DNA of 64,000 nt, from NCBI RefSeq assembly GCF_000152985.1, contig NZ_CH672395.1, positions 2,734,461-2,798,460 of the forward strand. The letters run 5' to 3'. Within the stretch, counting starts at the first letter, position 1. The number at the start of each line of letters is the position of its first letter. The position numbers and the translations under genes are program-made. Source of the stretch: Leeuwenhoekiella blandensis MED217. GTDB taxonomy: Bacteria > Bacteroidota > Bacteroidia > Flavobacteriales > Flavobacteriaceae. The notes under the pieces were generated by a model. It ran no database searches. It saw only the letters and a program-made list of their open reading frames with translations, and had not been told where the DNA came from. Below are positions 9,275 through 18,172 of the stretch, one piece after another.

Positions 9275-10252
9275 ATGACCCTAAATAACATCCGTCTTGA
9301 AGTAATGCAAACCGTAGGTAAGTCTATGGATGAGCTTATAGGCAAATACCTGAAATCTGTAGAAGAGAACTGGCAACCCACAGATATGCTACCAGACGCT
9401 ACAAACCCCGAATTTATTGACGACGTACGAGAGATCCAAGAGCTCTGCCGCGAGATGGATTATGACCTGTTTACAGTTTTGGTAGGTGATACTATTACCG
9501 AAGAAGCCCTTCCTACTTACGAATCCTGGTTGATGAGTGTACAGGGAGTGGATCAGGTAAACGGAAACGGCTGGTCAAAATGGGTACGTGCCTGGACGGC
9601 TGAAGAAAACCGTCACGGTGACTTGCTCAACAAATATTTATACCTCTCCGGGCGTGTGAATATGCGCGAGATGGAAGTAAGTACGCAATACCTCATCAGC
9701 GATGGTTTTGATATTGGTACAGGAATGGATCCTTATAAGAACTTTGTATATACCAGTTTTCAAGAATTGGCAACCAACGTTTCACACCGCCGTGTAGCTT
9801 CATTTTCACGTAAAGCAGGAAATAAGCAACTGGCAAAAATATGTAACACGATAGCCAAAGATGAGGCGCGTCACGCTTCAGCTTATATGGATTTTGTACG
9901 CCGTATTTTTGAACTGGACCCTAGTGAAATGATGATGGCTTTTGAAGCCATGATGAAAAACAAGATCGTTATGCCGGCGATGTTCTTACGAGAAAGCGGA
10001 CAACAAATTGGCGAACTCTGGGAACACTTTTCTGATGCAGCACAACGCTCTATGGTATATACCACTCAGGATTACATCACCATCCTAAAATCTTTGATCG
10101 CCGACTGGAATATCAACGATATCAAAGGGCTCAACGACAAAGGAGAGCGCGCTCGCGATTACCTGATGAAGTTACCAGATCGTTTAGAACGTATTTCACA
10201 ACGTATCGTAGTGCCTAAACGCGACCATACCTTTAAATGGATCGCCACCTAA
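9275..10252 (+). CDS. Acyl-ACP desaturase (soluble di-iron)
   Basis: Cytosolic di-iron enzyme that introduces a double bond into acyl-ACP. The 325 residues contain both iron-ligand motifs: EENRHG (E110/E111 to H114) and DEARHA (D196 to H200), separated by the usual 80 or so residues. WVRAWTAEENRHGDLLNKYL and the following helices match the bacterial FAB2/stearoyl-ACP desaturase family. The gene ends just before a strong hairpin terminator and stands alone. Confidence 0.95.
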   Translation: MTLNNIRLEVMQTVGKSMDELIGKYLKSVEENWQPTDMLPDATNPEFIDDVREIQELCREMDYDLFTVLVGDTITEEALPTYESWLMSVQGVDQVNGNGWSKWVRAWTAEENRHGDLLNKYLYLSGRVNMREMEVSTQYLISDGFDIGTGMDPYKNFVYTSFQELATNVSHRRVASFSRKAGNKQLAKICNTIAKDEARHASAYMDFVRRIFELDPSEMMMAFEAMMKNKIVMPAMFLRESGQQIGELWEHFSDAAQRSMVYTTQDYITILKSLIADWNINDIKGLNDKGERARDYLMKLPDRLERISQRIVVPKRDHTFKWIAT

Positions 10253-10272
10253 AAGGCTTTTATACAGCATAC

Positions 10273-10310
10273 TAAAAACCCCGATAAACGTGATTTATCG
10301 GGGTTTTTTA
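10273..10310. terminator. Terminator after the desaturase gene
   Basis: A 14-bp stem (AAAACCCCGATAAA with TTTATCGGGGTTTT, loop CGTGA) plus a T tract. It lies between convergent genes and could act in both directions. Confidence 0.9.
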
Positions 10311-10329
10311 TTAGTTCCGCTAAAGGCCA

Positions 10330-11055
10330 TTATGCACAAATGATCTTCCATTCTTTAGCGTGCGGCAAATTCTTAGCAGAAATAGGATAGCTGAATGAAG
10401 TATATGAACTGATCGATGCTTTGAGCTCATCTAGCGTCTGATGCGAGACATAGCCTATTTTTTGAAGCAAAGCCCCAGCCAAGGCTCGCGTGCGTGCTTG
10501 ATAATTTAAAGCCAACTGCGCCACGGTTTTATGCTCTCTGGAAGACAAGTGGGTCAAGCCTTTAGTAATATGATAGCACAACTCATCTGGCGTGGCAAAG
10601 GCTTGCTTTGATAATGCACCCAACATATCTAAGAGTTGAAAATAAGGGATATGCGCAGGCTTGATGACATTTTTCTGTCTGATAAATGAAACTTTGAAGG
10701 GTCCGCGTTTTATGGGATTTCGCTTTTCGGCAATGCCTACTTCGATCTGCGTGCCGGCCGGTAAATTAAAGCCCAACTCGGTATAACTGCTTTTTCCGGT
10801 AAGGTATCCTATTTGTTTTCCATCTTCAAACAACAGATCTTTTACCACCTCATAAGGCTTCAACTGCGGTGCTCCATCCGCTTTATAGAATTTGTCTTTT
10901 GCCAGTTTATTTATTTTACCGCTTTTGGCGAGTCGGTTCAAGTACCGCTCCACGGCCTGCTCGGTTCCCGGGTTTTCTTCAAAATCGTTGTGTGTAAACA
11001 CGTATCCGTAGGGCAATTCTTCTATTTGTTCTTCAAGATATTCTATATGTTTCAT
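10330..11055 (-). CDS. AbiEi-like / DUF6088 family transcriptional regulator, orphan
   Basis: 241 residues resembling the AbiEi antitoxin group: an N-terminal winged helix (IEELPYGYVFTHNDFEENPGTEQAVERYLNRLAKSGKINKLAKDKFYK, residues about 12-58) followed by the region with TGKSSYTELGFNLPAGTQIEVGIAEKRNPIKRG. In type IV toxin-antitoxin pairs the partner is a nucleotidyltransferase (AbiEii) encoded just downstream. Here the downstream side is the desaturase terminator, and no such gene is visible on either side. It may therefore be an orphan antitoxin or a stand-alone regulator. The family call is by motif only. Confidence 0.65.
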   Translation of the reverse strand: MKHIEYLEEQIEELPYGYVFTHNDFEENPGTEQAVERYLNRLAKSGKINKLAKDKFYKADGAPQLKPYEVVKDLLFEDGKQIGYLTGKSSYTELGFNLPAGTQIEVGIAEKRNPIKRGPFKVSFIRQKNVIKPAHIPYFQLLDMLGALSKQAFATPDELCYHITKGLTHLSSREHKTVAQLALNYQARTRALAGALLQKIGYVSHQTLDELKASISSYTSFSYPISAKNLPHAKEWKIICA

Positions 11056-11442
11056 AAGCGTATGCGTATTCGGCTAACTAAAAGACTAGCGCAATCGATT
11101 GATTGTTACAGTGCTAACGGAATAATTATGTTAAAACGTATATCAAGAGTGCTCTTGTTCTTTTTCACCAATGCCTTAGACGCACAAGTTTTCTAAACGT
11201 TTAAAAGAGATTGAAAAGATTTTAAGGGTGGTTTATAGGATTGAGAAGAATCAGTTGAGTACCAGCGATTCAAAAGAATTATTGGTTCCTAGTTAAATCC
11301 TGCAAGTTACAGGACTGAAAACTATTGACCTCCCTTACATCACCCTGATAAACAGCTATATTTGTGAGGGTAATAGAAGTTCGTAACAAGCTATAGAGAA
11401 AATCAAAAAAAGAACCTATATCTGATACTGATAACAATATAA
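11056..11442. other. Intergenic stretch without recognisable gene
   Basis: 387 bases of AT-rich sequence between the AbiEi-like gene and the first small hypothetical gene. I see no RNA gene, insertion sequence end or long ORF in it. Confidence 0.5.
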
Positions 11443-11739
11443 ATGGAAATTCCGAAAATAAAATTAGTCCCAAAACCAGAAACTGATGAAGGTAAATCTG
11501 TGATTGGTTATAAATATAACGATGTTGCAGGAACAAGACATTTTCTAGGTGGAAAACCAGAAGAATTAAATGAAGAAGATTATCCTAGATGTGAAGATTG
11601 TAATAAACAAATGACTTTCTATTCACAAATAGATCCTATCGGAGATCAATATGATTTAGCAGATTGTATGGTAATTCACACTTTCATTTGCTTTGATTGT
11701 TTAAAAGTAAAATCTGAATTAAATCAACTAAAAGCTTAG
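11443..11739 (+). CDS. Hypothetical protein with two CxxC pairs
   Basis: 98 residues, not assigned to a family. Two cysteine pairs (CEDC near residue 48 and CFDC near 86) could bind zinc. The segment GGKPEELNEEDYPRCEDCNKQMTFYSQID recalls the YwqG/DUF1963 type of zinc-ribbon cap, but the protein is far shorter. It is the first of a run of small plus-strand genes with lower GC than the neighbouring core genes, suggesting acquired DNA. Confidence 0.6.
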   Translation: MEIPKIKLVPKPETDEGKSVIGYKYNDVAGTRHFLGGKPEELNEEDYPRCEDCNKQMTFYSQIDPIGDQYDLADCMVIHTFICFDCLKVKSELNQLKA

Positions 11740-11760
11740 GAGAAATAAAAAGAAAAATCT

Positions 11761-11991
11761 ATGCCTTATGGTTCAGGAATAATTTATAGTGTAACAGGAT
11801 ATCTATATTTATGGATTAGGTATAGAAATAAGAATAAAGTTATGGAAGTTCTCCAGAAAGAATATGACGGTAGATATTATGATGCTGGAGCAAGATTAAT
11901 ATTGAGCATTTTTGGAATAGCCCTAATTGGATTGATAATTTTACTACTAGTAGCAGTAATTGGAAGATTTACATATGATTTAATTTACTAA
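11761..11991 (+). CDS. Small membrane protein, hypothetical
   Basis: 76 residues, with a hydrophobic N-terminal segment (SGIIYSVTGYLYLWI) and a long C-terminal transmembrane segment (LILSIFGIALIGLIILLLVAVIG). It lies 21 bases after the CxxC protein in the same direction, so probably in one unit. Function unknown. Confidence 0.55.
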   Translation: MPYGSGIIYSVTGYLYLWIRYRNKNKVMEVLQKEYDGRYYDAGARLILSIFGIALIGLIILLLVAVIGRFTYDLIY

Positions 11992-11999
11992 TTGCGCCA

Positions 12000-12130
12000 G
12001 TTGCCAACAACGGTTAATAGCCAATAAGCTGCTGCCTTAGAAAGAAAATAATTAATTTGATCAACAAACAAAGACTAAGCCGACAACTCCGCCTCCCTTA
12101 CTCCGCCAAGTGGCGATAACCGGCACCTTT
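12000..12130 (+). repeat. Possible relic attC-like site
   Basis: GCCAACAACGGTTA at 12003-12016 is identical to the left end of the attC-type site at 24709. CGGTTAATAGCC here can pair with GGCGATAACCG near 12112-12122. The right end reads CCGGCACC instead of the CCGTT seen in the array, so it would be degenerate. It lies about 9 kb upstream of the recombinase, after small hypothetical genes of cassette-like character. Confidence 0.35.
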
Positions 12131-12139
12131 ACCATACAT

Positions 12140-12361
12140 TTGAAAAGAACCTCTAAAATAGTACTTAAAATTATCGGATTAATAATGCTATTGATATTTC
12201 TATATTTTTTAGAAATGATTATTTTCTGGATGATTTTTGGAGAAGGTGGTCAAGCAAGTTATATTATGAGCAAATGGTCTACACAGTTTATATTTTATGT
12301 TCTGCCCTTTCTCCTAATCTTCGGGATTGCTTATAAAATATTTAAGAAAAGAATCAATTGA
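12140..12361 (+). CDS. Small two-helix membrane protein, hypothetical
   Basis: About 73 residues from TTG 12140, or 83 from GTG 12110; no ATG start exists. Two strong hydrophobic segments (IVLKIIGLIMLLIFLYFLEMII and FIFYVLPFLLIFGIAYKIF) are joined by a short loop, followed by a lysine/arginine tail. The lack of a clear start and its position over the possible relic site make it uncertain that it is expressed. Function unknown. Confidence 0.4.
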   Translation: MKRTSKIVLKIIGLIMLLIFLYFLEMIIFWMIFGEGGQASYIMSKWSTQFIFYVLPFLLIFGIAYKIFKKRIN

Positions 12362-12388
12362 ACAGATTTTGAGAACTTTAGTAGTTTA

Positions 12389-12832
12389 ATGATCGAGATT
12401 ACCTATAAAATAATTGATGGTGGATGGGCTAATGCCAAAATAGGCAACGGTAGAAAACAGACAAAATTTGCCGTTTCTTACTTAAACGATTCTCTAAAAG
12501 AACTCGCCGAATCTGCAATTGAAATTCGCAGTAAAGATTTCAAAACTGTGGTATTTATGGAAGAACCCGGAGAGCACGTGCTCATCTTACATCGCAATGA
12601 TCAGAATAAAATAGACTACGAACTAAGATGGTACGCAGACTGGTGGAGTTGGAATCTGATTGAAGAAGGCAATTTCAAAACGGTTTTAAAAGGTTCAACA
12701 ACTGTCCCTAAATATATAAACCAAGTTAGAAACATACTGCAAGAGCTCATGACAGCGCTTGGACCGGAAGCATATCGAAAAAAGTGGATTGAACACGATT
12801 TTCCAATTGAGGAATATGAAAAACTGAAATGA
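12389..12832 (+). CDS. Hypothetical protein (147 aa)
   Basis: Soluble, acidic protein of 147 residues with no family I recognise. It is rich in Trp in the centre (LRWYADWWSWNLIEEGNF, about residues 75-92). The stop codon overlaps the ATG of the next gene (ATGA), so the two are translationally coupled. Size, pairing and lack of signal peptide resemble immunity-type genes of polymorphic toxin systems, but no toxin is nearby. Confidence 0.6.
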   Translation: MIEITYKIIDGGWANAKIGNGRKQTKFAVSYLNDSLKELAESAIEIRSKDFKTVVFMEEPGEHVLILHRNDQNKIDYELRWYADWWSWNLIEEGNFKTVLKGSTTVPKYINQVRNILQELMTALGPEAYRKKWIEHDFPIEEYEKLK

Positions 12833-13272
12833 AAATGAAAATGAAAACCAAAATCCAAATAAACGTATTAAGTATTGATGCTAGGGATGATACAATTCAT
12901 TTTCAATCTTATTTTAGTAACGGGCACTGCTCAACTACTTTAGAGACTTATGGATACGCAAATGAATTTCAAGACTTTGCAAAAAAAATAACTGAGTTTC
13001 CCAAATCAATAGATGACGTAGCTATTTATAAACTAGGAGAAAGAGGGATTAAATGGGCTTACTATCTTTTAATAAAAGTTTATTGCAGTCAACCTAATGG
13101 ACGAGCATCCATACGAATAGAAGCCACCAATAATTCTATTAGTCCATACTATCACGAATCAATATTTGAAATTGAGTCTCAAGCTGCTTCGCTAAATCGT
13201 CTCGGAAAAAGCTTATTACACTGGAACCCCAGAGAATCTAAAAAATTTGAGTGGACTCCAAATCAACAATGA
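12829..13272 (+). CDS. Hypothetical protein (147 aa), coupled to the preceding gene
   Basis: 147 residues, coincidentally the same length as the upstream protein, with little visible similarity. The first codons are a tandem ATGAAA repeat (MKMKMKTK), giving several in-frame start choices. The body (INVLSIDARDDTIHFQSYFSNGHCSTTLETYGYANEFQDFAKKI) looks like a small soluble alpha/beta protein. Family not recognised. Confidence 0.55.
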   Translation: MKMKMKTKIQINVLSIDARDDTIHFQSYFSNGHCSTTLETYGYANEFQDFAKKITEFPKSIDDVAIYKLGERGIKWAYYLLIKVYCSQPNGRASIRIEATNNSISPYYHESIFEIESQAASLNRLGKSLLHWNPRESKKFEWTPNQQ

Positions 13273-13444
13273 CGAAAGCACAATACCAACTAAAATTTAC
13301 TACGTCGATAATCTCAGCTCCTTATTTAGAAAACTTTTCTACCCCGTTCTAACAAATACCCAACCCATCCCCGTAAAATCACAGTTCAGAAGGATTAACT
13401 ATCCCAGCCTGTAAAGATGCTCTAGGTTTGCGCAAAATTACGGT

Positions 13445-14380
13445 ATGAACAAAAGCTATCACTTACTGAAAAAGGGAATTCTATACACCTTAAGTGTTTG
13501 CTCCTTATTTACTGTTGCGGGATATGTTTATCTCTATGTGCTTCCCAAAGGACCTGCGATCACGACAACTTCTAAAATCAAGAATGGTAAAGATGCCTTT
13601 GTAATGTATGCCTATACCACTACTAAACGCAAAAGCATCAAGATATGGACGTACAAACCGGAGCGTTGGAAAGATAACGACCAGATAGTGTTTATTATGC
13701 ACGGCGGAGGCCGCAATGCTGAAGACTACTTGGATGCTTGGGTTGAGATCGCCCAAAAGAACAACCTGCTACTCCTCGCTCCTGAGTTTGCCAATACCTT
13801 TGCGAAATACACCACAAACGACTATCAGGAAGGGAATCTCTTTACGTTTTTTGGCACGCCAAACCCAAAAGAGGAATGGGCTTATAGCGTTATTGAAAAT
13901 ACGTTTGACCACATTAAAGCAACCCATAAGATCAGTAACGAGCAGTATGCTATTTTTGGGCATTCAGCGGGTGGACAATTTGTACATAGAATGATGCTCT
14001 TGATGCCCGAAGCACGAATAAGCATTGGCATTGCAGCAAATGCAGGCTTTTACAGCTTTCCGAATGAACAGCTTGAGTTTCCGTACGGTCTCAAAAATAC
14101 AGAGGCAAAGCTTCAGGAAGCCTATAATAAAAAGTTGGTAGTCCTTTTGGGTGCGCTAGACAATGACCCGGCTTTGGGAACGTTTAGAACCACAGCCCAA
14201 GCTATGCAACAAGGACAACATCGATTAGAACGCGGAAGTACGTTTTTTAATGCCAATAAAGAATTAAGCGCCTCCCACCGGTGGAACTTCAATTGGGAGC
14301 TAGACACCATCCCAAATGTAGGGCACGACTATAAAAAGATGTCCTTACAAGCTGCTAAATGGTTAACCCCACAATCCTAG
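13445..14380 (+). CDS. Alpha/beta hydrolase, PHB-depolymerase/LpqC-like
   Basis: 311 residues. An N-terminal membrane anchor or signal (LLKKGILYTLSVCSLFTVAGYVYLYV) is followed by an alpha/beta hydrolase fold. The oxyanion region VFIMHGGGRNAEDYLDAW and nucleophile elbow FGHSAGGQFVHRM are clear. The acid may be in VVLLGALDNDP and the histidine in PNVGHDYKKM near the C-terminus. It is likely an exported esterase; the substrate is unknown. Monocistronic. Confidence 0.85.
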   Translation: MNKSYHLLKKGILYTLSVCSLFTVAGYVYLYVLPKGPAITTTSKIKNGKDAFVMYAYTTTKRKSIKIWTYKPERWKDNDQIVFIMHGGGRNAEDYLDAWVEIAQKNNLLLLAPEFANTFAKYTTNDYQEGNLFTFFGTPNPKEEWAYSVIENTFDHIKATHKISNEQYAIFGHSAGGQFVHRMMLLMPEARISIGIAANAGFYSFPNEQLEFPYGLKNTEAKLQEAYNKKLVVLLGALDNDPALGTFRTTAQAMQQGQHRLERGSTFFNANKELSASHRWNFNWELDTIPNVGHDYKKMSLQAAKWLTPQS

Positions 14381-14521
14381 CCGTTTGTTTTCCTAAAGGT
14401 TGAAGCATACAACTGCCCGAACAACGTGTTAAGGTACCGCTTATACAACAAGCGAAGCAGGTTATACACTATCGTGGGCTACTTAGAAAACAAAGTTTAA
14501 ATTTATACAAATTTGAACGCT

Positions 14522-15256
14522 ATGCTACATTGTATTCTTGTTGATGACGAACCTCGGGCTTTAGAGACCTTAGCCTGGGAACTTGAGCAATTTAAAGAAG
14601 AGATCAGTGTAGTGCAGACCTTTACGCAACCGGAGGAAGCCATCACATACCTTAAAAAGAACCCGATAGACTGTGTGTTTCTCGATATAGAAATGCCTAG
14701 TATGGATGGGTTTCAGTTACTGGAACAGGTAGGACGTATTGACTTTGCGATCGTGTTTACCACAGCCTATAACGAGTATGCCATTCAAGCTTTAAAAAAG
14801 GAGGCCATCGACTACTTGCTCAAACCCATCGACAGTGATGACCTGCGGCAAGCGATTCAAAAGATCAAAAAACATAAGTCCAATACAGAGGACAATAAAA
14901 AATTTGAACACCTGTTGCTGCACTTCAATGAGCGCTTTCAGCATAAGAAAATAGCGATAAACACCGATGGCAAGTTGGTTTTTCTCGATCCCGACGAAAT
15001 TTGCTACGCCGCCTCAGACGGTAACTACACCACGCTGTATCTTGAAGCTGCAAAGAAGATCGTAGTGACCAAAAAGCTCAAAGAAATAAACGCCTTGCTC
15101 CCGGAACATCAGTTTTTTAGAGTGCATCATTCTTACATCATCAATATGCACAAGATCAAAGAATTTTTAAAGAGCGATGGCTATATTATCCTTGAAGATG
15201 GTAGTAAAATTCCGGTATCAAGGCAAAAGAAATCGCAGTTTCTCAATAACTTTTAA
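14522..15256 (+). CDS. LytTR-family response regulator
   Basis: 244 residues from this ATG: a receiver domain (VDDEPRALETLAWELEQF; phospho-acceptor D55 in VFLDIEMPSMDGF; FTTAYNEYA; the conserved lysine in DYLLKPID) and a C-terminal LytTR DNA-binding domain (VFLDPDEICYAASDGNYTTLYLE, FRVHHSYIINMHKIKEF). It precedes the histidine kinase gene by 30 bases in the same direction, forming a LytS/LytR-type two-component pair. A TTG nine bases upstream is a weaker start. Confidence 0.93.
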   Translation: MLHCILVDDEPRALETLAWELEQFKEEISVVQTFTQPEEAITYLKKNPIDCVFLDIEMPSMDGFQLLEQVGRIDFAIVFTTAYNEYAIQALKKEAIDYLLKPIDSDDLRQAIQKIKKHKSNTEDNKKFEHLLLHFNERFQHKKIAINTDGKLVFLDPDEICYAASDGNYTTLYLEAAKKIVVTKKLKEINALLPEHQFFRVHHSYIINMHKIKEFLKSDGYIILEDGSKIPVSRQKKSQFLNNF

Positions 15257-15286
15257 CCCATAATCCAACCTAATTAAACGCTACTT

Positions 15287-16795
15287 TTGGGCAGCAGCCT
15301 TGACGACATATTATACAACAGCACCTCAAACGGTTTGGGGCTGGCCGTATTGGCGGTACTTTCGTATATGGGAGGCTATCACTTGTTTCTATATGCACAA
15401 AACCGCAGAATACATTACCTGTATTACAGTCTTTTTATTCTGATCTCGGTAATTATGTTACTGCCCCGTATAGAGAATGCATTTACGTCGCCATTTTTGC
15501 TTCAGTATAAAGGGATGCTGAACGCCATTCACTTTCCGCTACAGGTAACTTCCTATATGGCATTTGCAGGTTTTATACTCGAGATCTTAAAACTGAAAGA
15601 AGTCAGTCGTAAGTATTACCGCCTAAGCTACGGCTTCATCATCGGTTCGATTGTATTGTTTGTGCTGCTGTATCTCTTTGATGTTCTTTTTGGTACCAAC
15701 TATGACATCCTGATCTATAGTACCGTTTTTGTTCCGGTATTTACGATCCTTACATTTATCGGGATATACTTTATTTTAAAGGCAGACAGTCCGGTGAAGT
15801 ATCCCATTCTTATCGGCTTACTCATTTTACAGATTCTTTCGACTTACGTGTATATTGCCGGAAAAGGCAAAAGCTATGAAGAAACACAAGGCTTGTTGTG
15901 GATCTACTATCTGGCGGTGCTCTTACAAAATCTGGCTTTTGCCATTGCGATAGGAAAGGATCAGGCGCTTTTGTTCAAAGAAAAAAACCACCTGCAAAAG
16001 CAGTATATCCGGCAGCTGGAAGAAAATCAGAAAATAAAAGAAAACATCAACCAGGTCCTTGAACAAGAGATCGAAGCAAAAAAGGAAGAGCTTCTCAATG
16101 CTGCTGCACGCCAGGAACACGAAAAGCAGAAAAACCTGAAGCTGCATTTTGAGAACGAACTGAACGCCCTGCGCCTCCAAAGCTTACGGAGTCAGATGAA
16201 TCCGCATTTTATATTCAATGCGCTCAACAGCATCAAATTATTCCTCATAAACAATCACACCAAAGATGCGGTGTATTACCTGAATAAATTCTCAAAACTC
16301 ATACGGCATGTCTTAGAACATGCCACAACCCCAAGCATCAGCCTTGAGAAAGAACTGGAGATATTACAGATCTACGTTCAGATAGAAAACCTGCGCACGC
16401 AGCTTCCTATTGACTATACGGTCACTATTGACCCGGAGATCAACCCCGCCCAGATCCCCTTTCCTCCTCTTTTATTGCAACCCTTGCTTGAAAATGCCAT
16501 CCTTCACGGTCTGGCACTCAAAGAAACTAACAAATCCCTCAGCCTTCAAATTCAGCGTAAAGCGCAAGCACTTGTCATTACCGTTACCGACAACGGTATA
16601 GGCCGAAAAGCCGCAGCAGCACTCAGAGCGCATAAACACATCAAAAAGAATTCTTTAGGTGTAAAGTTGGTCGAAGAACGCCTGCAGTATTTTTCTAAAA
16701 CCACACAAAAAGAAACAGCGCTGAAGCTTATCGACCTGACTGCAGCAGATGGAAGTCCTGCCGGCACCCAAGTCAAGATCTCGATCGCACTCTAA
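15287..16795 (+). CDS. LytS/YehU-type sensor histidine kinase
   Basis: 502 residues. Seven hydrophobic segments in the first 230 residues resemble a 7TM sensor module. A charged coiled coil follows (FKEKNHLQKQYIRQLEENQKIK, about 230-295), then the HisKA_7TM-type kinase core with H307 in QMNPHFIFNALNSIKLF and the N-box PLLLQPLLENAILHGLAL, and a degenerate G-box (VTDNGIGRK). A TTG start is used since the first in-frame ATG is inside the first membrane segment. Partner of the upstream LytTR regulator; signal unknown. Confidence 0.9.
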   Translation: MGSSLDDILYNSTSNGLGLAVLAVLSYMGGYHLFLYAQNRRIHYLYYSLFILISVIMLLPRIENAFTSPFLLQYKGMLNAIHFPLQVTSYMAFAGFILEILKLKEVSRKYYRLSYGFIIGSIVLFVLLYLFDVLFGTNYDILIYSTVFVPVFTILTFIGIYFILKADSPVKYPILIGLLILQILSTYVYIAGKGKSYEETQGLLWIYYLAVLLQNLAFAIAIGKDQALLFKEKNHLQKQYIRQLEENQKIKENINQVLEQEIEAKKEELLNAAARQEHEKQKNLKLHFENELNALRLQSLRSQMNPHFIFNALNSIKLFLINNHTKDAVYYLNKFSKLIRHVLEHATTPSISLEKELEILQIYVQIENLRTQLPIDYTVTIDPEINPAQIPFPPLLLQPLLENAILHGLALKETNKSLSLQIQRKAQALVITVTDNGIGRKAAAALRAHKHIKKNSLGVKLVEERLQYFSKTTQKETALKLIDLTAADGSPAGTQVKISIAL

Positions 16796-16908
16796 GTCAC
16801 TGGCTCTTACCAGTTATACAAAATTGCGCACCAAGTATACATCTCTGTAGAAACACCTGCTGTTCACTCCCTAGTTTTAGAGTACAGAAGTTTTTTAATA
16901 CTCAAACT

Positions 16909-18162
16909 ATGAACAAAACTACACCGGTCATCATCGCTACAATATGTGCTTTATTTAGCCTTCCGGCGGAAGCACAATTCCTAAAAAAGCTCACCAAAAA
17001 ATTGGAGGATAAAGTCCTCAATAAGGTAGACGAAACCCTGGAAAAACAACCCAAAGAAACTACCGAAACCACTGAAACATATCAGAATGCAACCGTACCT
17101 AAGTTCGCTTCCAACATCAAAGGGGAAATGATCGTGCAAGATGAAGCTTTAGTGTTTGAAGGATTAGACTGGCGGCTTCAGCTCAACAAAATTGACCTAA
17201 GCAACCTGGGCGCTGCGGTAAAAAAGTACGAAGGCGATAGGCTTACCCCTCCTGTAGACGCCTATCCCGCAGGCTACGCGATGCTGAGCAGCCTTACCGA
17301 AGATGGATATTTGCTTCCTGATGCAGCACAAAATACGATGGTGCACATCTATAAATTGAATAAAGACACGCTCAATTTTGCGTTTAGAGGCGTATGGCAT
17401 TTTATAGATCCCGATAAGCAAGACCAGCCGTTGAGTAAAGAGGTTTTTGTACTTACCAAAAATATTATTGATAAACGTCGCGAGGCTTCCGCTGCAAAAC
17501 CTTCGGCAAGTGGTAGTAGTACCAACACATCCACTGCGGCATATCCATTTACACCGGAGCAAGAGGAAAACATCAGCGCGATGAACGGGAACTACTTTTT
17601 TGACCAGTCGATGACGGTTGCCATAAAAAGTGAAGGCGTAGACCCTGTCTTCAGCACCTATTATTTCAGTTCTGATATCCCGGGTATTTTTTGCAATACT
17701 ATTGAAAGCGGAGCGCAAGAAGGTACTATGAAAACCCTGTTTACTCCCGAAGGCTACACCGTGTTGATGGATATGGGTGCTATGAAGATCAAAAAATCGG
17801 TATCCCAAAAACAGATCGACCGTATGGCCGGTGGTTTAAACTTAAAAGAAACCGACCAGAATACCCAAGCAGAACGTACCGGACGCACTAAAAAAATACT
17901 GGACTATACCGCTGAGGAATATAAGATCCTATCAGAAGGAAAACCCATTTATTTCTGGACCACCGAAGAAGAAATCCCGGTGCAAGCTTCTTTTATTCCC
18001 CTGTTTGGCCAAAACCCCAGACTTCCCTTTAGCGGTGCTGTACTCGAGATCAATGCAGAAGGTATCAGTATTACCACGACCGCGTTTGATCCCGCCGCAA
18101 ATTTGAGTGTAGATACCTCAAAATACAAAGCGATGGGAATGAATCCTTTCGGTAATAAGTAA
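16909..18162 (+). CDS. Secreted hypothetical protein (417 aa)
   Basis: Signal peptide (TTPVIIATICALFSLPAEAQ) followed by a lysine-rich helix (FLKKLTKKLEDKVLNKVDETLEKQ), a pattern common in uncharacterised Bacteroidota exported proteins. The middle has a short Ala/Ser/Thr linker (AAKPSASGSSTNTSTAAYPF). No catalytic motif is evident. Ten bases separate it from the T9SS cargo gene downstream, so the two may be co-transcribed. Family not recognised. Confidence 0.75.
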   Translation: MNKTTPVIIATICALFSLPAEAQFLKKLTKKLEDKVLNKVDETLEKQPKETTETTETYQNATVPKFASNIKGEMIVQDEALVFEGLDWRLQLNKIDLSNLGAAVKKYEGDRLTPPVDAYPAGYAMLSSLTEDGYLLPDAAQNTMVHIYKLNKDTLNFAFRGVWHFIDPDKQDQPLSKEVFVLTKNIIDKRREASAAKPSASGSSTNTSTAAYPFTPEQEENISAMNGNYFFDQSMTVAIKSEGVDPVFSTYYFSSDIPGIFCNTIESGAQEGTMKTLFTPEGYTVLMDMGAMKIKKSVSQKQIDRMAGGLNLKETDQNTQAERTGRTKKILDYTAEEYKILSEGKPIYFWTTEEEIPVQASFIPLFGQNPRLPFSGAVLEINAEGISITTTAFDPAANLSVDTSKYKAMGMNPFGNK

Positions 18163-18172
18163 AAGAAAAGCT

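Noticed and set aside
14400..14512. Possible attC-like remnant (GAACAACGTGTTAAGG and GCTTATACAACAAGCG) before the LytTR gene
   Set aside because: No pairing arms and no CCGTT end are present. Similarity is limited to the short AACAACG string.
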